DNA of 64,000 bases, from positions 1,368,501 through 1,432,500 of the forward strand of contig NZ_CP076620.1 in the NCBI RefSeq assembly GCF_020911725.1, in the 5' to 3' direction. The notes under the pieces were generated by a model. That model was not told the origin of the DNA. It searched no databases and saw only the letters and a program-made list of their open reading frames with translations. Every line of letters starts with the position of its first letter. Positions within the stretch are counted from its first letter, which is position 1. Below are positions 26,061-35,358 of the stretch, in pieces. The position numbers and the translations under genes are program-made. The DNA is from Clostridium cadaveris (GTDB lineage Bacteria > Bacillota > Clostridia > Clostridiales > Clostridiaceae).

Positions 26061-26922
26061 ATTCTTTGGTTATATTTTTACCATCGCTTTTGAGTACTAT
26101 TGTACCGAGTTCATCAGTTCTGTAGAAACTTATCTTTCTATCCTTCATAGCTTTTATGATTTCCTTATGAGGGTGACCATAGTCATTATTTTTACCAAGG
26201 GAAGCCACTGCTATTTTAGGGTTTACTTTGTCTAGAAATTCTTTAGATGATGATGTTGAGCTTCCGTGATGTCCAAGTTTTAGGACATCTGCTTTGATAT
26301 CATACTTTTTCTGAAGAATTTCTTTCTCAGATAATTTTTCTGCATCACCAGTAAATAAGAAGGAAGTATCCTTATAAGTTACTTTAATTACTGCGGAATA
26401 ATTGTTTACATTTTCATAATCACTACTGTTTGGGGCTATCATCTCTACAGATATGTCAGAATCCATGTCTAGGGAAACCCCTGCTTTTGCAACATTTATC
26501 TTATGATTTTTCTTTTTTAAATCTTCAACCATGGTTTGGAATATTTTGGTTGAAGCCTGCTTTTTAGGTGCATAAAATTCCCCGATTTCGAAGTTTTTTA
26601 TAATTTCAGGCATACCGCCAATATGATCTTCATGAGGGTGTGTCGCAACAACATAGTCTAATTTAGTTAGATTAATACCTTTAAGATATTTTAAAAGGTC
26701 ATTGCTGCTGCTTCTAGGACCAGCATCGATTAATAAATTCTTGTCTTTAAACTGAACAAGTATAGAGTCTCCTTGTCCAACATCAATGAAATGAACCTTT
26801 AATTCGTTACCAGTAGATATTGGTGCCTTTTTAGAACTGCTTTCACTACTGCATGCCGCAAAAGATAGTGAAAGTATCACTACAAGTACAAGTATAATTT
26901 TTTTTAGTATCTTATTTTGCAA
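26059..26922 (-). CDS. ComEC/Rec2-like metallo-beta-lactamase-fold lipoprotein
   Basis: A signal peptide with lipobox FAAC (Cys near 24) and a Ser/Lys linker lead into a metallo-beta-lactamase domain. The typical motifs VHFIDVGQGDSILVQ, LIDAGP, THPHEDHIGGMP, FTGDAE and LGHHGSSTSSS are all present. This resembles the detached hydrolase domain of the DNA-uptake protein ComEC, found in clostridia as secreted single-domain proteins. Role is unclear: it may degrade extracellular nucleic acid or phosphodiesters. It starts at TTG with AAAGGAG upstream. Confidence 0.88.
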   Translation of the reverse strand: MQNKILKKIILVLVVILSLSFAACSSESSSKKAPISTGNELKVHFIDVGQGDSILVQFKDKNLLIDAGPRSSSNDLLKYLKGINLTKLDYVVATHPHEDHIGGMPEIIKNFEIGEFYAPKKQASTKIFQTMVEDLKKKNHKINVAKAGVSLDMDSDISVEMIAPNSSDYENVNNYSAVIKVTYKDTSFLFTGDAEKLSEKEILQKKYDIKADVLKLGHHGSSTSSSKEFLDKVNPKIAVASLGKNNDYGHPHKEIIKAMKDRKISFYRTDELGTIVLKSDGKNITKE

Positions 26923-27027
26923 TTTACTACTCCTTTCATAGTTGGTTCAAAATAATTATAACAAAAATGAGTTTGTTGTAAAAGCGAACAGAATTTAAAA
27001 GTAAGCTATAAAAATTATTGCCATTTG

Positions 27028-27036
27028 TGATATAAT
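27028..27036 (+). promoter_or_regulatory. extended -10 promoter of plsC
   Basis: TGA directly followed by TATAAT gives an extended -10 (TGn-TATAAT). No good -35 is visible. The ATG is 39 bases downstream. Confidence 0.45.
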
Positions 27037-27074
27037 TAAAATTAATTTAAGATAAGCACAAGGGAAGGGATTAT

Positions 27075-27794
27075 ATGAGGACTATAATTGGAGGACTAAT
27101 TTTTGGTATTTATATGCTTTTATTTTATTTAAATACTATAGGATATAACAGGGTTAAAGCTAAGGGAACCCAAGAAGACGTAGATAAATTTATGTTTAAA
27201 ATAGGAAAACGTTGGGCTAGAAATACCTTGAAGATTACAGGAACTACTGTAGAAATTCATGGAGAAGAAAACGTAGTTGATGGGCCATGTCTTTTTGTTT
27301 CAAATCATCAAAGTTATATGGATATACCTATAATAGTTTCAATAGCTAAAAGCCATTTGGGATTTGTCGCAAAAAAGGAATTAGCTGAAGTACCTCTATT
27401 CGGAATTTGGATTAAAAGAACTAGAAGTTTGTTTTTGGATAGAGAGAATACGAGAGAAGCCATAAAGGTAATTCTTGAAGGAGTAAATTATCTAAAAGAG
27501 GGTCATTCTTTATGCATATTTCCGGAGGGAACGAGAAGTAAAAGTAATAATGTAGGATCATTTAAAAAGGGAAGCTTAAAGCTTGCGTTAAAATCTGGAG
27601 TTCCAATAGTACCAGTTACAATTGATGGAGCATATAAAATTTTAGAAGAAAATAATAGGTTAAGAAAAGCTCATGTTATAGTTACAGTAGATAAACCTAT
27701 TTATACAGAAGGAATGACAAAAGAAGAGCAAAATGACCTTATAGATGAAATAAAAAGCAAGATAGTTAAAAATCTAGAACAAAATAATAAATAG
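27075..27794 (+). CDS. plsC: 1-acyl-sn-glycerol-3-phosphate acyltransferase
   Basis: It acylates lysophosphatidic acid to phosphatidic acid at the membrane. The acyltransferase motifs are SNHQSYMDIP (NHx4D), FLDREN, FPEGTRSKS and VPIVPVTI. One N-terminal hydrophobic segment and a length of 239 residues are normal. AAGGGAAGGGA precedes the ATG. It is a single-gene unit. Confidence 0.93.
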   Translation: MRTIIGGLIFGIYMLLFYLNTIGYNRVKAKGTQEDVDKFMFKIGKRWARNTLKITGTTVEIHGEENVVDGPCLFVSNHQSYMDIPIIVSIAKSHLGFVAKKELAEVPLFGIWIKRTRSLFLDRENTREAIKVILEGVNYLKEGHSLCIFPEGTRSKSNNVGSFKKGSLKLALKSGVPIVPVTIDGAYKILEENNRLRKAHVIVTVDKPIYTEGMTKEEQNDLIDEIKSKIVKNLEQNNK

Positions 27795-27806
27795 CATACA
27801 AGATTG

Positions 27807-27843
27807 AAAGCCTGACAAAATTAAATTTTATGTCAGGCTTTTA
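27807..27843. terminator. terminator after plsC
   Basis: AAAGCCTGACA pairs with TGTCAGGCTTT around a 13-base A/T loop. It may also serve the convergent DUF378 gene. Confidence 0.88.
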
Positions 27844-27871
27844 TCCTAAGTATTACTCTGCATCATGATAA

Positions 27872-28078
27872 TTATTCTGCATCACGGTATTTATCTTTGG
27901 CAAAGAAGGATATTGAATACAATCCAGCTAGCCCTACTAGAGCATAAATTACTCTTGAAACAGCGCTCATAGTTCCAAATAAAGTGTCTACAAGATTGAA
28001 TTGGAAAAATCCAACTAAACCCCAGTTTACTGCACCTATTATAACTAATAAAAGTGCTATGATATCAAAAGTTTTCAT
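27872..28078 (-). CDS. DUF378 small membrane protein
   Basis: The 68-residue protein has two membrane spans and the family pattern IGAVNWGLVGFFQFNLVDTLFG followed by YALVGLAGLY. The family (YuzA-like) is widespread in Firmicutes with no known function. GGAG lies before the ATG. A 16-base sequence at its 3' end is imperfectly repeated 19 bases downstream (27852-27867 and 27871-27886). Confidence 0.88.
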   Translation of the reverse strand: MKTFDIIALLLVIIGAVNWGLVGFFQFNLVDTLFGTMSAVSRVIYALVGLAGLYSISFFAKDKYRDAE

Positions 28079-28221
28079 TAAAATACATCTCCTTTATATT
28101 TAAGTTTATGGTTAGTATTTTCATTAAAGAGAATTTTATGTATAAAAAGCTAAATTATATTTTAAAAGCAATAATTTTATTTGCGGGAGAAATATTATAT
28201 AATAAAGTAGGGGGGGAAACT

Positions 28222-28743
28222 ATGAAAAAAATTTTATTAATAATTTTGTGTATTTTTGCGGTTACTATTTTAGGATGTAACCTTAAAAAAGAATCTAATG
28301 TGAGTCAGGAGGAATCTAAAGTGAACAAAGAAGAAATTCCTGTGGTAAAACAAGAAACAGAGGAAAAGAAAGAAGTTAAGAAAAGTAGCTTTAACATTAT
28401 AAAACCTGAACTTTATACAGAGAATATAAAGTCTATGATAGACAATATGAAGGAGAAAAGGGGATTTACAGAATACGCCAATGATGGTGAGCATTATATA
28501 ATAATTTTTTCAGGTCAGAAAAATACTGGAGGATTTAGTATTGAGGTGTTAGAAGCTTATGATAAAGGAGAAAGTGCATATATAGTCATAAAAGAAAGTG
28601 GACCTGGTCCGAATGATCAGGTAACTCAGGCGTTAACTTATCCAACTATCGTTGTAAAGGTTACAAAGGCTTTTAAAAATATCGATGTATCTACAGATGA
28701 TGGAGAAAAATTCCAACAGCTTGAAACAGGTGAGAAATATTAG
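28222..28743 (+). CDS. lipoprotein with PrcB-like C-terminal domain
   Basis: From ATG 28222 the protein has 173 residues with a signal peptide and lipobox (TILGC, Cys19), a Lys/Glu-rich linker, and a C-terminal domain with FSGQKNTGGFSIEV and QALTYPTIVVKV. This pattern matches the PrcB_C domain of secreted protease-complex inhibitors. I reject the longer frame from 28108, because GGGGGG at 28211-28216 fits ATG 28222 and the signal peptide begins there. Role by family: binding of an exported protease, not proven here. Confidence 0.77.
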   Translation: MKKILLIILCIFAVTILGCNLKKESNVSQEESKVNKEEIPVVKQETEEKKEVKKSSFNIIKPELYTENIKSMIDNMKEKRGFTEYANDGEHYIIIFSGQKNTGGFSIEVLEAYDKGESAYIVIKESGPGPNDQVTQALTYPTIVVKVTKAFKNIDVSTDDGEKFQQLETGEKY

Positions 28744-28748
28744 TAATA

Positions 28749-28783
28749 TAAAAAAGAGACCATTCAAGTGGTCTCTTTTTTAT
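28749..28783. terminator. bidirectional terminator
   Basis: AAAAAAGAGACCA pairs with TGGTCTCTTTTTT around a six-base loop, between the PrcB-like gene and the convergent Lrp gene. Confidence 0.92.
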
Positions 28784-28793
28784 AGAAATATAC

Positions 28794-29261
28794 TTACAAT
28801 TGAACGTTTCTGTCAACCGGTTGTGATAGTGATATAAAAGTGTTGGTCCTTTGAATACCAACGATGTTGTTTATTCTATTCATAAGTAAATCTTGAAGAT
28901 CTGTTATGTTTCTGCATATAACTTTAGCAAAAATGGAATAATCTCCTGTTGTATAATGAAGTTCTACAACTTCTTTGATTTTTTCCATTTCAGTTATGAC
29001 ATTTGAGAATGAAGAAGATTTGTCAACATATATACCAACAAAACAGCATACATCATAACCTAATTTAGGCATATCTAAAAGTATTTTGGTACCTTTGATA
29101 ATGCCTAAATCCTCCATTTTTTTCATTCTTACATGTATAGTTCCACCACTAACATGACATATTCTAGCTATTTCTAAATAAGGTGTTCTAGAATCCTTGA
29201 TTAATATGTCAAGAATTTGTAAATCCAAATCATCTAATTGTGAAGTTGAAATAAAAGACAC
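28794..29261 (-). CDS. Lrp/AsnC family transcriptional regulator
   Basis: The 155-residue protein has an N-terminal helix-turn-helix (LDLQILDILIKDSRTPYLEIARICHVS) and a C-terminal RAM effector domain with the TGDYSIFAKV turn. Such proteins form octamers or dimers and respond to amino acids. It starts at GTG with GGGGTG upstream. The target is not apparent; it is divergent from the small membrane protein gene at 29500, which is a candidate. Confidence 0.9.
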   Translation of the reverse strand: MSFISTSQLDDLDLQILDILIKDSRTPYLEIARICHVSGGTIHVRMKKMEDLGIIKGTKILLDMPKLGYDVCCFVGIYVDKSSSFSNVITEMEKIKEVVELHYTTGDYSIFAKVICRNITDLQDLLMNRINNIVGIQRTNTFISLSQPVDRNVQL

Positions 29262-29438
29262 AAAATCACCCCATAAAATTATTTATATTGTTGTTATTAC
29301 TCATTTTTTATTATATCAGAAAACAGAGTAACTTATCAAAAAAAAAAAATATTTTTGATAAATTTAAGTTAAATGAATTATTTTTTACTTATTTTAGGTG
29401 ATGGAATATTAAAATATTAAAACAATGGCTTTGAAATA

Positions 29439-29467
29439 TTTACTACAGCACTCTTTTGCTATACAAT
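29439..29467 (+). promoter_or_regulatory. possible promoter of the small membrane protein gene
   Basis: TTTACT (29439-29444), a 17-base spacer and TACAAT (29462-29467). The start codon follows about 33 bases later with AAGGAGG in between. Confidence 0.5.
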
Positions 29468-29499
29468 ATATATTAGCATCTATAAGGAGGAATTGAAAT

Positions 29500-29850
29500 A
29501 TGTGGAAACAGATTGGTATATTATTGTTATTTTCAATACTTATAATAATGGTATATAACATCTTAAAGATTTTTGTATTAGAAAAAGTAAAGATCTCTAG
29601 ATGGATAGTTTTAGCTATATCTATCATAGGACTAATATTTCCAGCTATACCTTCAATAGGCTTTACAGGAAATATAGCTATTTTTACTAAATCTGCTGTT
29701 TTTGTTGTATTTTTCATGTGGTTCTTTGACATAACTAGAGGAGACATAGGGGATTACAAACAGAAAAAAGAATCAGCAAAGAATAAGGTAGTAGTAAAAC
29801 CAAAGGCTAAGCCAAATAGAGTTAAAAATCAACACGACGAAAAGAAATAG
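29500..29850 (+). CDS. small membrane protein of unknown function
   Basis: The 116-residue protein has three hydrophobic segments (about 5-25, 33-52, 58-77) and a Lys-rich hydrophilic tail from about 85. AAGGAGG lies at a good distance from the ATG, so it is a real gene. I do not recognise a family. It stands alone between the Lrp gene and a terminator. Confidence 0.7.
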   Translation: MWKQIGILLLFSILIIMVYNILKIFVLEKVKISRWIVLAISIIGLIFPAIPSIGFTGNIAIFTKSAVFVVFFMWFFDITRGDIGDYKQKKESAKNKVVVKPKAKPNRVKNQHDEKK

Positions 29851-29880
29851 AAAAATCAGCTTATTTAGCTGATTTTTCTA
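29851..29880. terminator. bidirectional terminator
   Basis: AAAAATCAGCT pairs with AGCTGATTTTT around a four- to five-base loop. The stop codon of the minus-strand PHP gene (29861) lies inside the stem. Confidence 0.9.
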
Positions 29881-30856
29881 TTTTTAAAAATATAGGAGAC
29901 GAAAATGCTATTTTATCATTAGCTTGATATATTTTTATAACGTACCATTTTTCTTCACAAGAAGCTGTGAGACTAAGAAGATAAGAGATATTTTTCTCAG
30001 GAGGGAAATCCTGAGTGCGTATTACTTTTCCACCAGAAGTGATTACTTCTATTTTATCTATGAGATTTTCTGAATCATGAGCCCATATGTTAAAATTTAA
30101 TTTTTTTCCTTCTTTAATTTTTATAGTACTTCCCATAAAAGTTTTATTTATAGAAAATAATAATTTTAATGTTCTTGACTCCGTTGAGTAGGTCCTTCGA
30201 TATTTTAACGCATCTAAAAGAGCAGGAATTGATTTTTCTTTGCACAAGACAGCAGTCAAATTATCACTTACACCTACATCTTTTTTATGATTATCTTGAC
30301 CGTTTATTGCCCCAACTTTCCAGCCTAAATCAAGCATTGAGTAATATCTTCTTTCAAAACGGCAGTAATTGTTTTTTAAACAACCATTTCCAACTTCTAT
30401 TAAACATATAGACTCTTTCAAAAACTTGTGTGAAGGGATGTTTTCAACAGAAGAATGGGGATGATTTATTGCAACTATTGATGGGTTTGCCCATAACCAC
30501 AACATGAAGGCATTTATATTTTTTATAGGACTGCTAAAAAAATTAGAAGAACCTATTATATTAAAATGACCATATAAATGACTTTTAGCCTCAAAAGCTG
30601 TAAGAGAAAGAAAATCTTTATATTTCTTATTAAAACTTGTGCAGGCCTTTTGACATGCTGCCCACCTCATTATTTTAGAGGATTTATTCTTTATTTCCTT
30701 TATTAAAAAAGTATTATGATCGGATAATATAACAAAGTCCAATCCTCTATTTCTTGCAGAAGACAATATTCTTCCCGGAATCTCTTCCCCAGTAGAAAGA
30801 GAGGAATGGCAGTGAGGAACTCCATATAAGGTTTTATATTTTGGAAAACTGGACAT
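29861..30856 (-). CDS. PHP-domain phosphoesterase-like protein
   Basis: The 331-residue protein begins with the PHP metal site pattern: PHCHSSLSTGEE for the first His pair, LDFVILSDHN for Asp-His, and later INHPHSS and GQDNHKKD. PHP enzymes are di- or tri-metal phosphoesterases; many PHP proteins act on nucleotides or histidinol phosphate, but this length and the beta-rich C-terminal part (about 240-331) do not match a named one. AAGGAG precedes the ATG. Confidence 0.8.
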   Translation of the reverse strand: MSSFPKYKTLYGVPHCHSSLSTGEEIPGRILSSARNRGLDFVILSDHNTFLIKEIKNKSSKIMRWAACQKACTSFNKKYKDFLSLTAFEAKSHLYGHFNIIGSSNFFSSPIKNINAFMLWLWANPSIVAINHPHSSVENIPSHKFLKESICLIEVGNGCLKNNYCRFERRYYSMLDLGWKVGAINGQDNHKKDVGVSDNLTAVLCKEKSIPALLDALKYRRTYSTESRTLKLLFSINKTFMGSTIKIKEGKKLNFNIWAHDSENLIDKIEVITSGGKVIRTQDFPPEKNISYLLSLTASCEEKWYVIKIYQANDKIAFSSPIFLKIEKSAK

Positions 30857-31016
30857 GAAAAGGCTCCTTATAAAATGTTATATTATATATTATTTCATAA
30901 TTATAAAATTGTTAAAGAAATCATGAGTCTTAGCGTTCTTTATTTTAAATCTTCTCTATGGTATTATTATGTTATTAGTATAGGTGAAAAATACCAAGGA
31001 AGGCAGGACGGGATAC

Positions 31017-31583
31017 ATGATAAAACTTTTATATATAGGATTTTTCATAGGATTTATAGTAGCTTGGATTATGTTTAATAAGCAGACAAGGAATATTCAT
31101 AAAAGATCAGATAATGAGGCTAAAATTAGGACTAAGCTTACAAAGTTTATCATTGTTGATTTGGTACTAGCCTTTTTAATTATGATTACAATAAGCTTTA
31201 TAATCCCATATGGCATATGGGTTGTTGGGAAAAAGGACTTTAGAGAGGTAGAAATGATAGTTCAAGAGAATACCTTGGTTCCTTTTGAAGATGGGACTTA
31301 TGTTAAGGATGAGAACAATGATAACGGAGAAGTATATGTAGTAAATGAGAAAGGTGAAGGAAAATCAAAAGGTTACGAAAGATATTACAGCAAAGAAAAA
31401 AATGTGCAATTCATAAAAAATAAAAAAAGTGCGAAGTACGAAGAAGTATATATATATAAAATAAAATGTCTTAAAAATAGCAATCCTATAAATAGAATGG
31501 TAAATGATATGTTTGCTAATGTATATATGGAAAATAGAGATGGCGAATTTGTAGAAAAGATTATTAAGATATATACGCCATAA
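31017..31583 (+). CDS. two-span membrane protein of unknown function
   Basis: From ATG 31017 the 188-residue product has hydrophobic segments at about 2-18 and 46-70, then a hydrophilic, acidic and Lys-rich exported or cytoplasmic domain. The longer frame from 30984 adds a charged stretch before the first span and has no better ribosome site, so I use 31017. It lies 17 bases before the AraC-type regulator gene and may share its transcript. No family recognised. Confidence 0.6.
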   Translation: MIKLLYIGFFIGFIVAWIMFNKQTRNIHKRSDNEAKIRTKLTKFIIVDLVLAFLIMITISFIIPYGIWVVGKKDFREVEMIVQENTLVPFEDGTYVKDENNDNGEVYVVNEKGEGKSKGYERYYSKEKNVQFIKNKKSAKYEEVYIYKIKCLKNSNPINRMVNDMFANVYMENRDGEFVEKIIKIYTP

Positions 31584-31600
31584 TAAAAAGGTGGGGTTTA

Positions 31601-33637
31601 ATGCGTAAAGAATACGTGAGTTATAATGGCAATATACCTGTAAAGGTGGAACTGCTAAATATAAAGGAGCATCCTATTCATTGGCATGATGCAATAGAGC
31701 TTTTAATGGTTCTTAAAGGATCAATAGAAGTTACTATAGAAAGTGATAATTATGTTGTAGAGGAAAATGAAATAGAGATAATAAATATGGAAGAATGTCA
31801 TAGAATTCATAGTGATGAAGATAATATGGTTCTTATGATACACATGGATCCTAATTTTTTTCAAAAGTATTATGATGATATAAAAAATATGTTTTTCTAC
31901 ACTGACACCACAGAAGAAAATATACAGCAAGGTGATGAAAAATACGAGATTCTAAGAAAATATATATCTATGATAGTATGTGAAGTGGTACAAAAAGGCG
32001 ATGATTACGATGAGTATATAGAAGAAACCATGGTAGAGCTTTTGTACCATTTGCTGAATAATTTTCATTATCTTATTTATGAGAAGGAAGAGCTTAAGGA
32101 TAATGAGGAACAACTTGAGAGATATCATAGAATAGCTAAATATATATATAATAATTACAATAATAAAATAAGCCTTCAGGACATAGCTGAGAAGGAGTTT
32201 TTAAGTGCTCATTATCTTTCTCATGAGATAAAAAGCACTATGGGATTAAGTTTTAAGGATTTCGTAAACCTAACTAGAGTTCAGGAATCTATAAAACTTT
32301 TACTAGATACAGATATGACAATTTCAGATATATCTTTAGAGGTTGGGTTTTCTCATATAAGGTATTATAATAAACATTTTAAAAAGCATTACAATATGAC
32401 TCCAATGCAGTACAGAAAGATGTATAAAGTTGATGATTCAAAATTGGAAGAGATAAAAGATGTTGAAAGTTATGATTTAGATATAGCACTTGATTACTTA
32501 ACTACATTTTTAGAGGATTATGATAGATTTAATTATGATGATAAGATAATAAAGATTTCTATAAATGCTAGTGATGTGCTAGAAAATTTTGATCATCCTT
32601 ATAAAAACAGTATATGGCTACCTAAAGCTGAAAATTTAATGGACTATTATAATAGGAATATAATAAAAAACATTCAAAAAGACATAACTTTTGATTATGG
32701 AAGATTATCTGGTTTATTTGTAAGAGAATTTAAAAATGTCAAGATGGCTAAAGATGTAATAGATTTTATACTGTCTCTTGATTTAAGACCAGATATAATA
32801 ATAGATAACGTAGATAAAGATACTTTAAGAATATTAGATGAGTTTTTGGCTTATTTTTCTGATGAGTATGGAAATTATGAGATTGGAAAGTGGAGATATA
32901 CAATAGATAAAAGGATAGAGGTTGATAGCAAACAAAAACTAAAAGAACTTTTAATAGATGAATGGGGACTTCCAGCAGAGGAAGAGGAAATTCTTGAAAT
33001 TCAACAGAATGAAATATATGATACTTCATATATGTTGCCATACACTATACATCATGGATTAAGAGATGGTAAGAAGATATCATTCTTAAAGATCATAGAT
33101 GATATAGCACTGAGCTTAGACAAAAATAATGAGGTTTTTTTTGGTGATTCCGGAATAATAAATTGGGAAGGAATAAGAAAGCCTTCATATTATGCATATC
33201 AATTTTTGAGCAGATTGGGTGATAAAGTAGTAGCTCAAGGTGAAGGATATATAGTTACATCCAAAGGGGATGATATTCAAATTCTCTTATATACTTATAA
33301 TGAAGAGATGGAAAACTTAATAAAGCTTTCAGAAATAAATAAGTTAAGAGGAAAGAAAAATATAGCCCAACGAAATATATCATTAAATATAACTAATTTA
33401 TTTAAAGAATATAAGGTAACAAAGTATGAAATATATGAAAGAATAAACTCTTGTTATAACAAATATTTATCATTAGGCTCCCCAAGAAGACTAAGTGATG
33501 AAGAGATAGATTTGATAAAAATTGCATGTAATCCCAAAATAGATATGGAGTACAGAAAAAAGAACACTGTGCACCATTTAGGAATAAAAATTCAGGGTTA
33601 TGGAGCTGTATTAATTACATTTAATGCAGTAAAATAG
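31601..33637 (+). CDS. AraC-family regulator with cupin and GH39-like C-terminal domain
   Basis: The 678-residue protein has three parts. An N-terminal cupin (HWHDAIELLMVLKG, about 25-90) probably senses a sugar. A two-helix-turn-helix AraC domain lies at about 180-285 (ISLQDIAEKEFLSAHYLSHEI and ISDISLEVGFSHIRYYNKHFKKHY). The last 380 residues look like a glycoside hydrolase 39/TIM-barrel-like domain (LSGLFVREF, GKWRYTID, FLSRLGDKVVAQG). This fusion is known in Firmicutes regulators; the barrel may bind sugar rather than cleave it. No sugar transport or xylosidase gene is next to it, so its target is unknown. Confidence 0.82.
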   Translation: MRKEYVSYNGNIPVKVELLNIKEHPIHWHDAIELLMVLKGSIEVTIESDNYVVEENEIEIINMEECHRIHSDEDNMVLMIHMDPNFFQKYYDDIKNMFFYTDTTEENIQQGDEKYEILRKYISMIVCEVVQKGDDYDEYIEETMVELLYHLLNNFHYLIYEKEELKDNEEQLERYHRIAKYIYNNYNNKISLQDIAEKEFLSAHYLSHEIKSTMGLSFKDFVNLTRVQESIKLLLDTDMTISDISLEVGFSHIRYYNKHFKKHYNMTPMQYRKMYKVDDSKLEEIKDVESYDLDIALDYLTTFLEDYDRFNYDDKIIKISINASDVLENFDHPYKNSIWLPKAENLMDYYNRNIIKNIQKDITFDYGRLSGLFVREFKNVKMAKDVIDFILSLDLRPDIIIDNVDKDTLRILDEFLAYFSDEYGNYEIGKWRYTIDKRIEVDSKQKLKELLIDEWGLPAEEEEILEIQQNEIYDTSYMLPYTIHHGLRDGKKISFLKIIDDIALSLDKNNEVFFGDSGIINWEGIRKPSYYAYQFLSRLGDKVVAQGEGYIVTSKGDDIQILLYTYNEEMENLIKLSEINKLRGKKNIAQRNISLNITNLFKEYKVTKYEIYERINSCYNKYLSLGSPRRLSDEEIDLIKIACNPKIDMEYRKKNTVHHLGIKIQGYGAVLITFNAVK

Positions 33638-33660
33638 AAAATTTATATTCAAAAAAGTAC

Positions 33661-33687
33661 AAAAACACCTTATTCAAGGTGTTTTTA
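33661..33687 (+). terminator. intrinsic terminator
   Basis: AAAAACACCTT pairs perfectly with AAGGTGTTTTT around ATTC. Confidence 0.92.
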
Positions 33688-33838
33688 TGCTTTATGGATA
33701 AAAACTTGTTTATTGGAATCCCTTAAAAAAGTACTTGTATATCCACAAGTTAGTGAAAGAAAAAAGTTTTATGACAAGCTATAATTATATTAGAGTAATA
33801 AATAAAATTATTACAAAAATATGATATGAGGTGTTAAA

Positions 33839-35215
33839 GTGGGTATAGATAGTAAAATATTTTCAGAAGGAAGGATAAGCAAGGTATTATGGAAGTTTGC
33901 ATTACCGGCTATAATTTCTCTGCTGGTATCGGAACTTTATAATATGGTAGATACCTTCTTTGTGGGACGACATGTAGGAGCTAACGCTATTGGCGCCTTA
34001 ACTATAGCATTTCCAATTCAAAGACTATTATCATCAATAGCGATGTTAATATCAATAGGTACATCTACGGCAGTTGCTAGATATCTAGGAGAGAAAAACT
34101 ATGATGAGCTAAAGAAAACCATAAGTACTGCACTAGCTCTTACAATAGTATTTTTAGTTATTTTACCATTAGGTATATATATGTTTTTAGAACCTATATT
34201 GATTAAAATGGGGGCAAGCAGTGTTATTTATCCTCTTGCTAGGGATTATGTGTCAATCGTTCTTTTGGGTGGTATATTCCAAGCACTTACTTTTGTAATG
34301 TGTTTTATAATGAATTCATTAGGAAATACAAGAGTAACCTTATACACAAATTCTATGGGTGCAACGATAAATGTAATTATAGACTTTATGTTAGTGGGTC
34401 AATTATTTATGGGAGTTAAAGGAGCAGCTATAGCTACAGTTATTTCACAAATAGTAGCTTTTATATTTGCTACTATTCAATTTTGGAAAATAAAAGACCA
34501 GCTTCATTTAAAATTATCGTTTAAGATAAATTTCAGCATTGCAAAGCTTATAATTGCAGTAGGATTCTCAACTTTTGTAATAGAGATATCAGATGCTGTA
34601 GTTGCGGTGTTATTAAACAATCTTTTATCTAATAGCGGTGGAGACGAAGCTATTATAATAGTCGGAGTTATAACCAAGGTATCTATGTTTATGTATATAA
34701 CTATATTAGGAATTGCGTCTGCAATGCAGCCTATAGTAGCTTTCAATTATGGTGCTAGAAACTTTAAACGTATTAAAGACACTGTAAAAAGTGCGATAAA
34801 ATCTGCTACAATTGCTTCTTTTGCTATGTGGGCTATAATGATGATTTTTACAAAACAGATTATAGGAAGTTTCCTTTTAGAAATACAATTTTTAGACGAT
34901 GCAGTAAGAGCTTTTAGAATTTGTATATCGTTATTCCCTCTAATAGGATTATATTATATAGCTATGTATTATTATCAAGCTATGGGAGAAGCAAAAATGA
35001 GCTTTTTACTTTCTATATATAGACAAATAGTAATTTTTATACCATTAGTAATAGTGTTTGTAGCTTTATGGCAGGTGGAAGGTGCTTGGGCTACATATCC
35101 TGTAACAGATATAATAGCTTCGATAACAGGCGTTATATATATAAGGAAAGCTAATAGAGATATAGAAGAAGAACAAATTTCTTATGAAAAGATGAAGCAT
35201 GTAGTCAATGCTTAA
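33839..35215 (+). CDS. MATE family efflux transporter
   Basis: The 458-residue protein has about twelve hydrophobic spans and the MATE hallmarks: ALPAIISLLVSELYNMVDTFFVGRHVG at the N-terminus and AMQPIVAFNYGARNF in the second half. It probably exports cationic drugs or metabolites with Na+ or H+. The start is GTG with GAGGTG upstream. It is monocistronic; its substrate is unknown. Confidence 0.93.
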   Translation: MGIDSKIFSEGRISKVLWKFALPAIISLLVSELYNMVDTFFVGRHVGANAIGALTIAFPIQRLLSSIAMLISIGTSTAVARYLGEKNYDELKKTISTALALTIVFLVILPLGIYMFLEPILIKMGASSVIYPLARDYVSIVLLGGIFQALTFVMCFIMNSLGNTRVTLYTNSMGATINVIIDFMLVGQLFMGVKGAAIATVISQIVAFIFATIQFWKIKDQLHLKLSFKINFSIAKLIIAVGFSTFVIEISDAVVAVLLNNLLSNSGGDEAIIIVGVITKVSMFMYITILGIASAMQPIVAFNYGARNFKRIKDTVKSAIKSATIASFAMWAIMMIFTKQIIGSFLLEIQFLDDAVRAFRICISLFPLIGLYYIAMYYYQAMGEAKMSFLLSIYRQIVIFIPLVIVFVALWQVEGAWATYPVTDIIASITGVIYIRKANRDIEEEQISYEKMKHVVNA

Positions 35216-35220
35216 AGTAA

Positions 35221-35264
35221 AAACACCTTGAGGATAAAAAATATATCCTCAAGGTGTTTTTTGA
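35221..35264 (+). terminator. intrinsic terminator after the MATE gene
   Basis: AAAACACCTTGAGGATA pairs with TATCCTCAAGGTGTTTT, ending in T run. Confidence 0.93.
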
Positions 35265-35358
35265 ATAATCAAAAAAATAATATTATTTTCATTGACATTA
35301 AATTCTGAATAATGGTATAAAATAATAAAAGAGAAGCTTATTAAAAGGAGATATATGG

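Noticed and set aside
27852-27886. Imperfect 16-base direct repeat at the 3' end of the DUF378 gene
   Set aside because: Two copies only, 14 of 16 bases alike; most likely a small local duplication with no function.
29409-29747. 112-codon minus-strand frame
   Set aside because: Antisense to the small membrane protein gene at 29500, which has a good ribosome site and three membrane spans.
33758-33786. Promoter ahead of the MATE gene
   Set aside because: TATAAT is present at 33781, but no acceptable -35 or extended -10 accompanies it.
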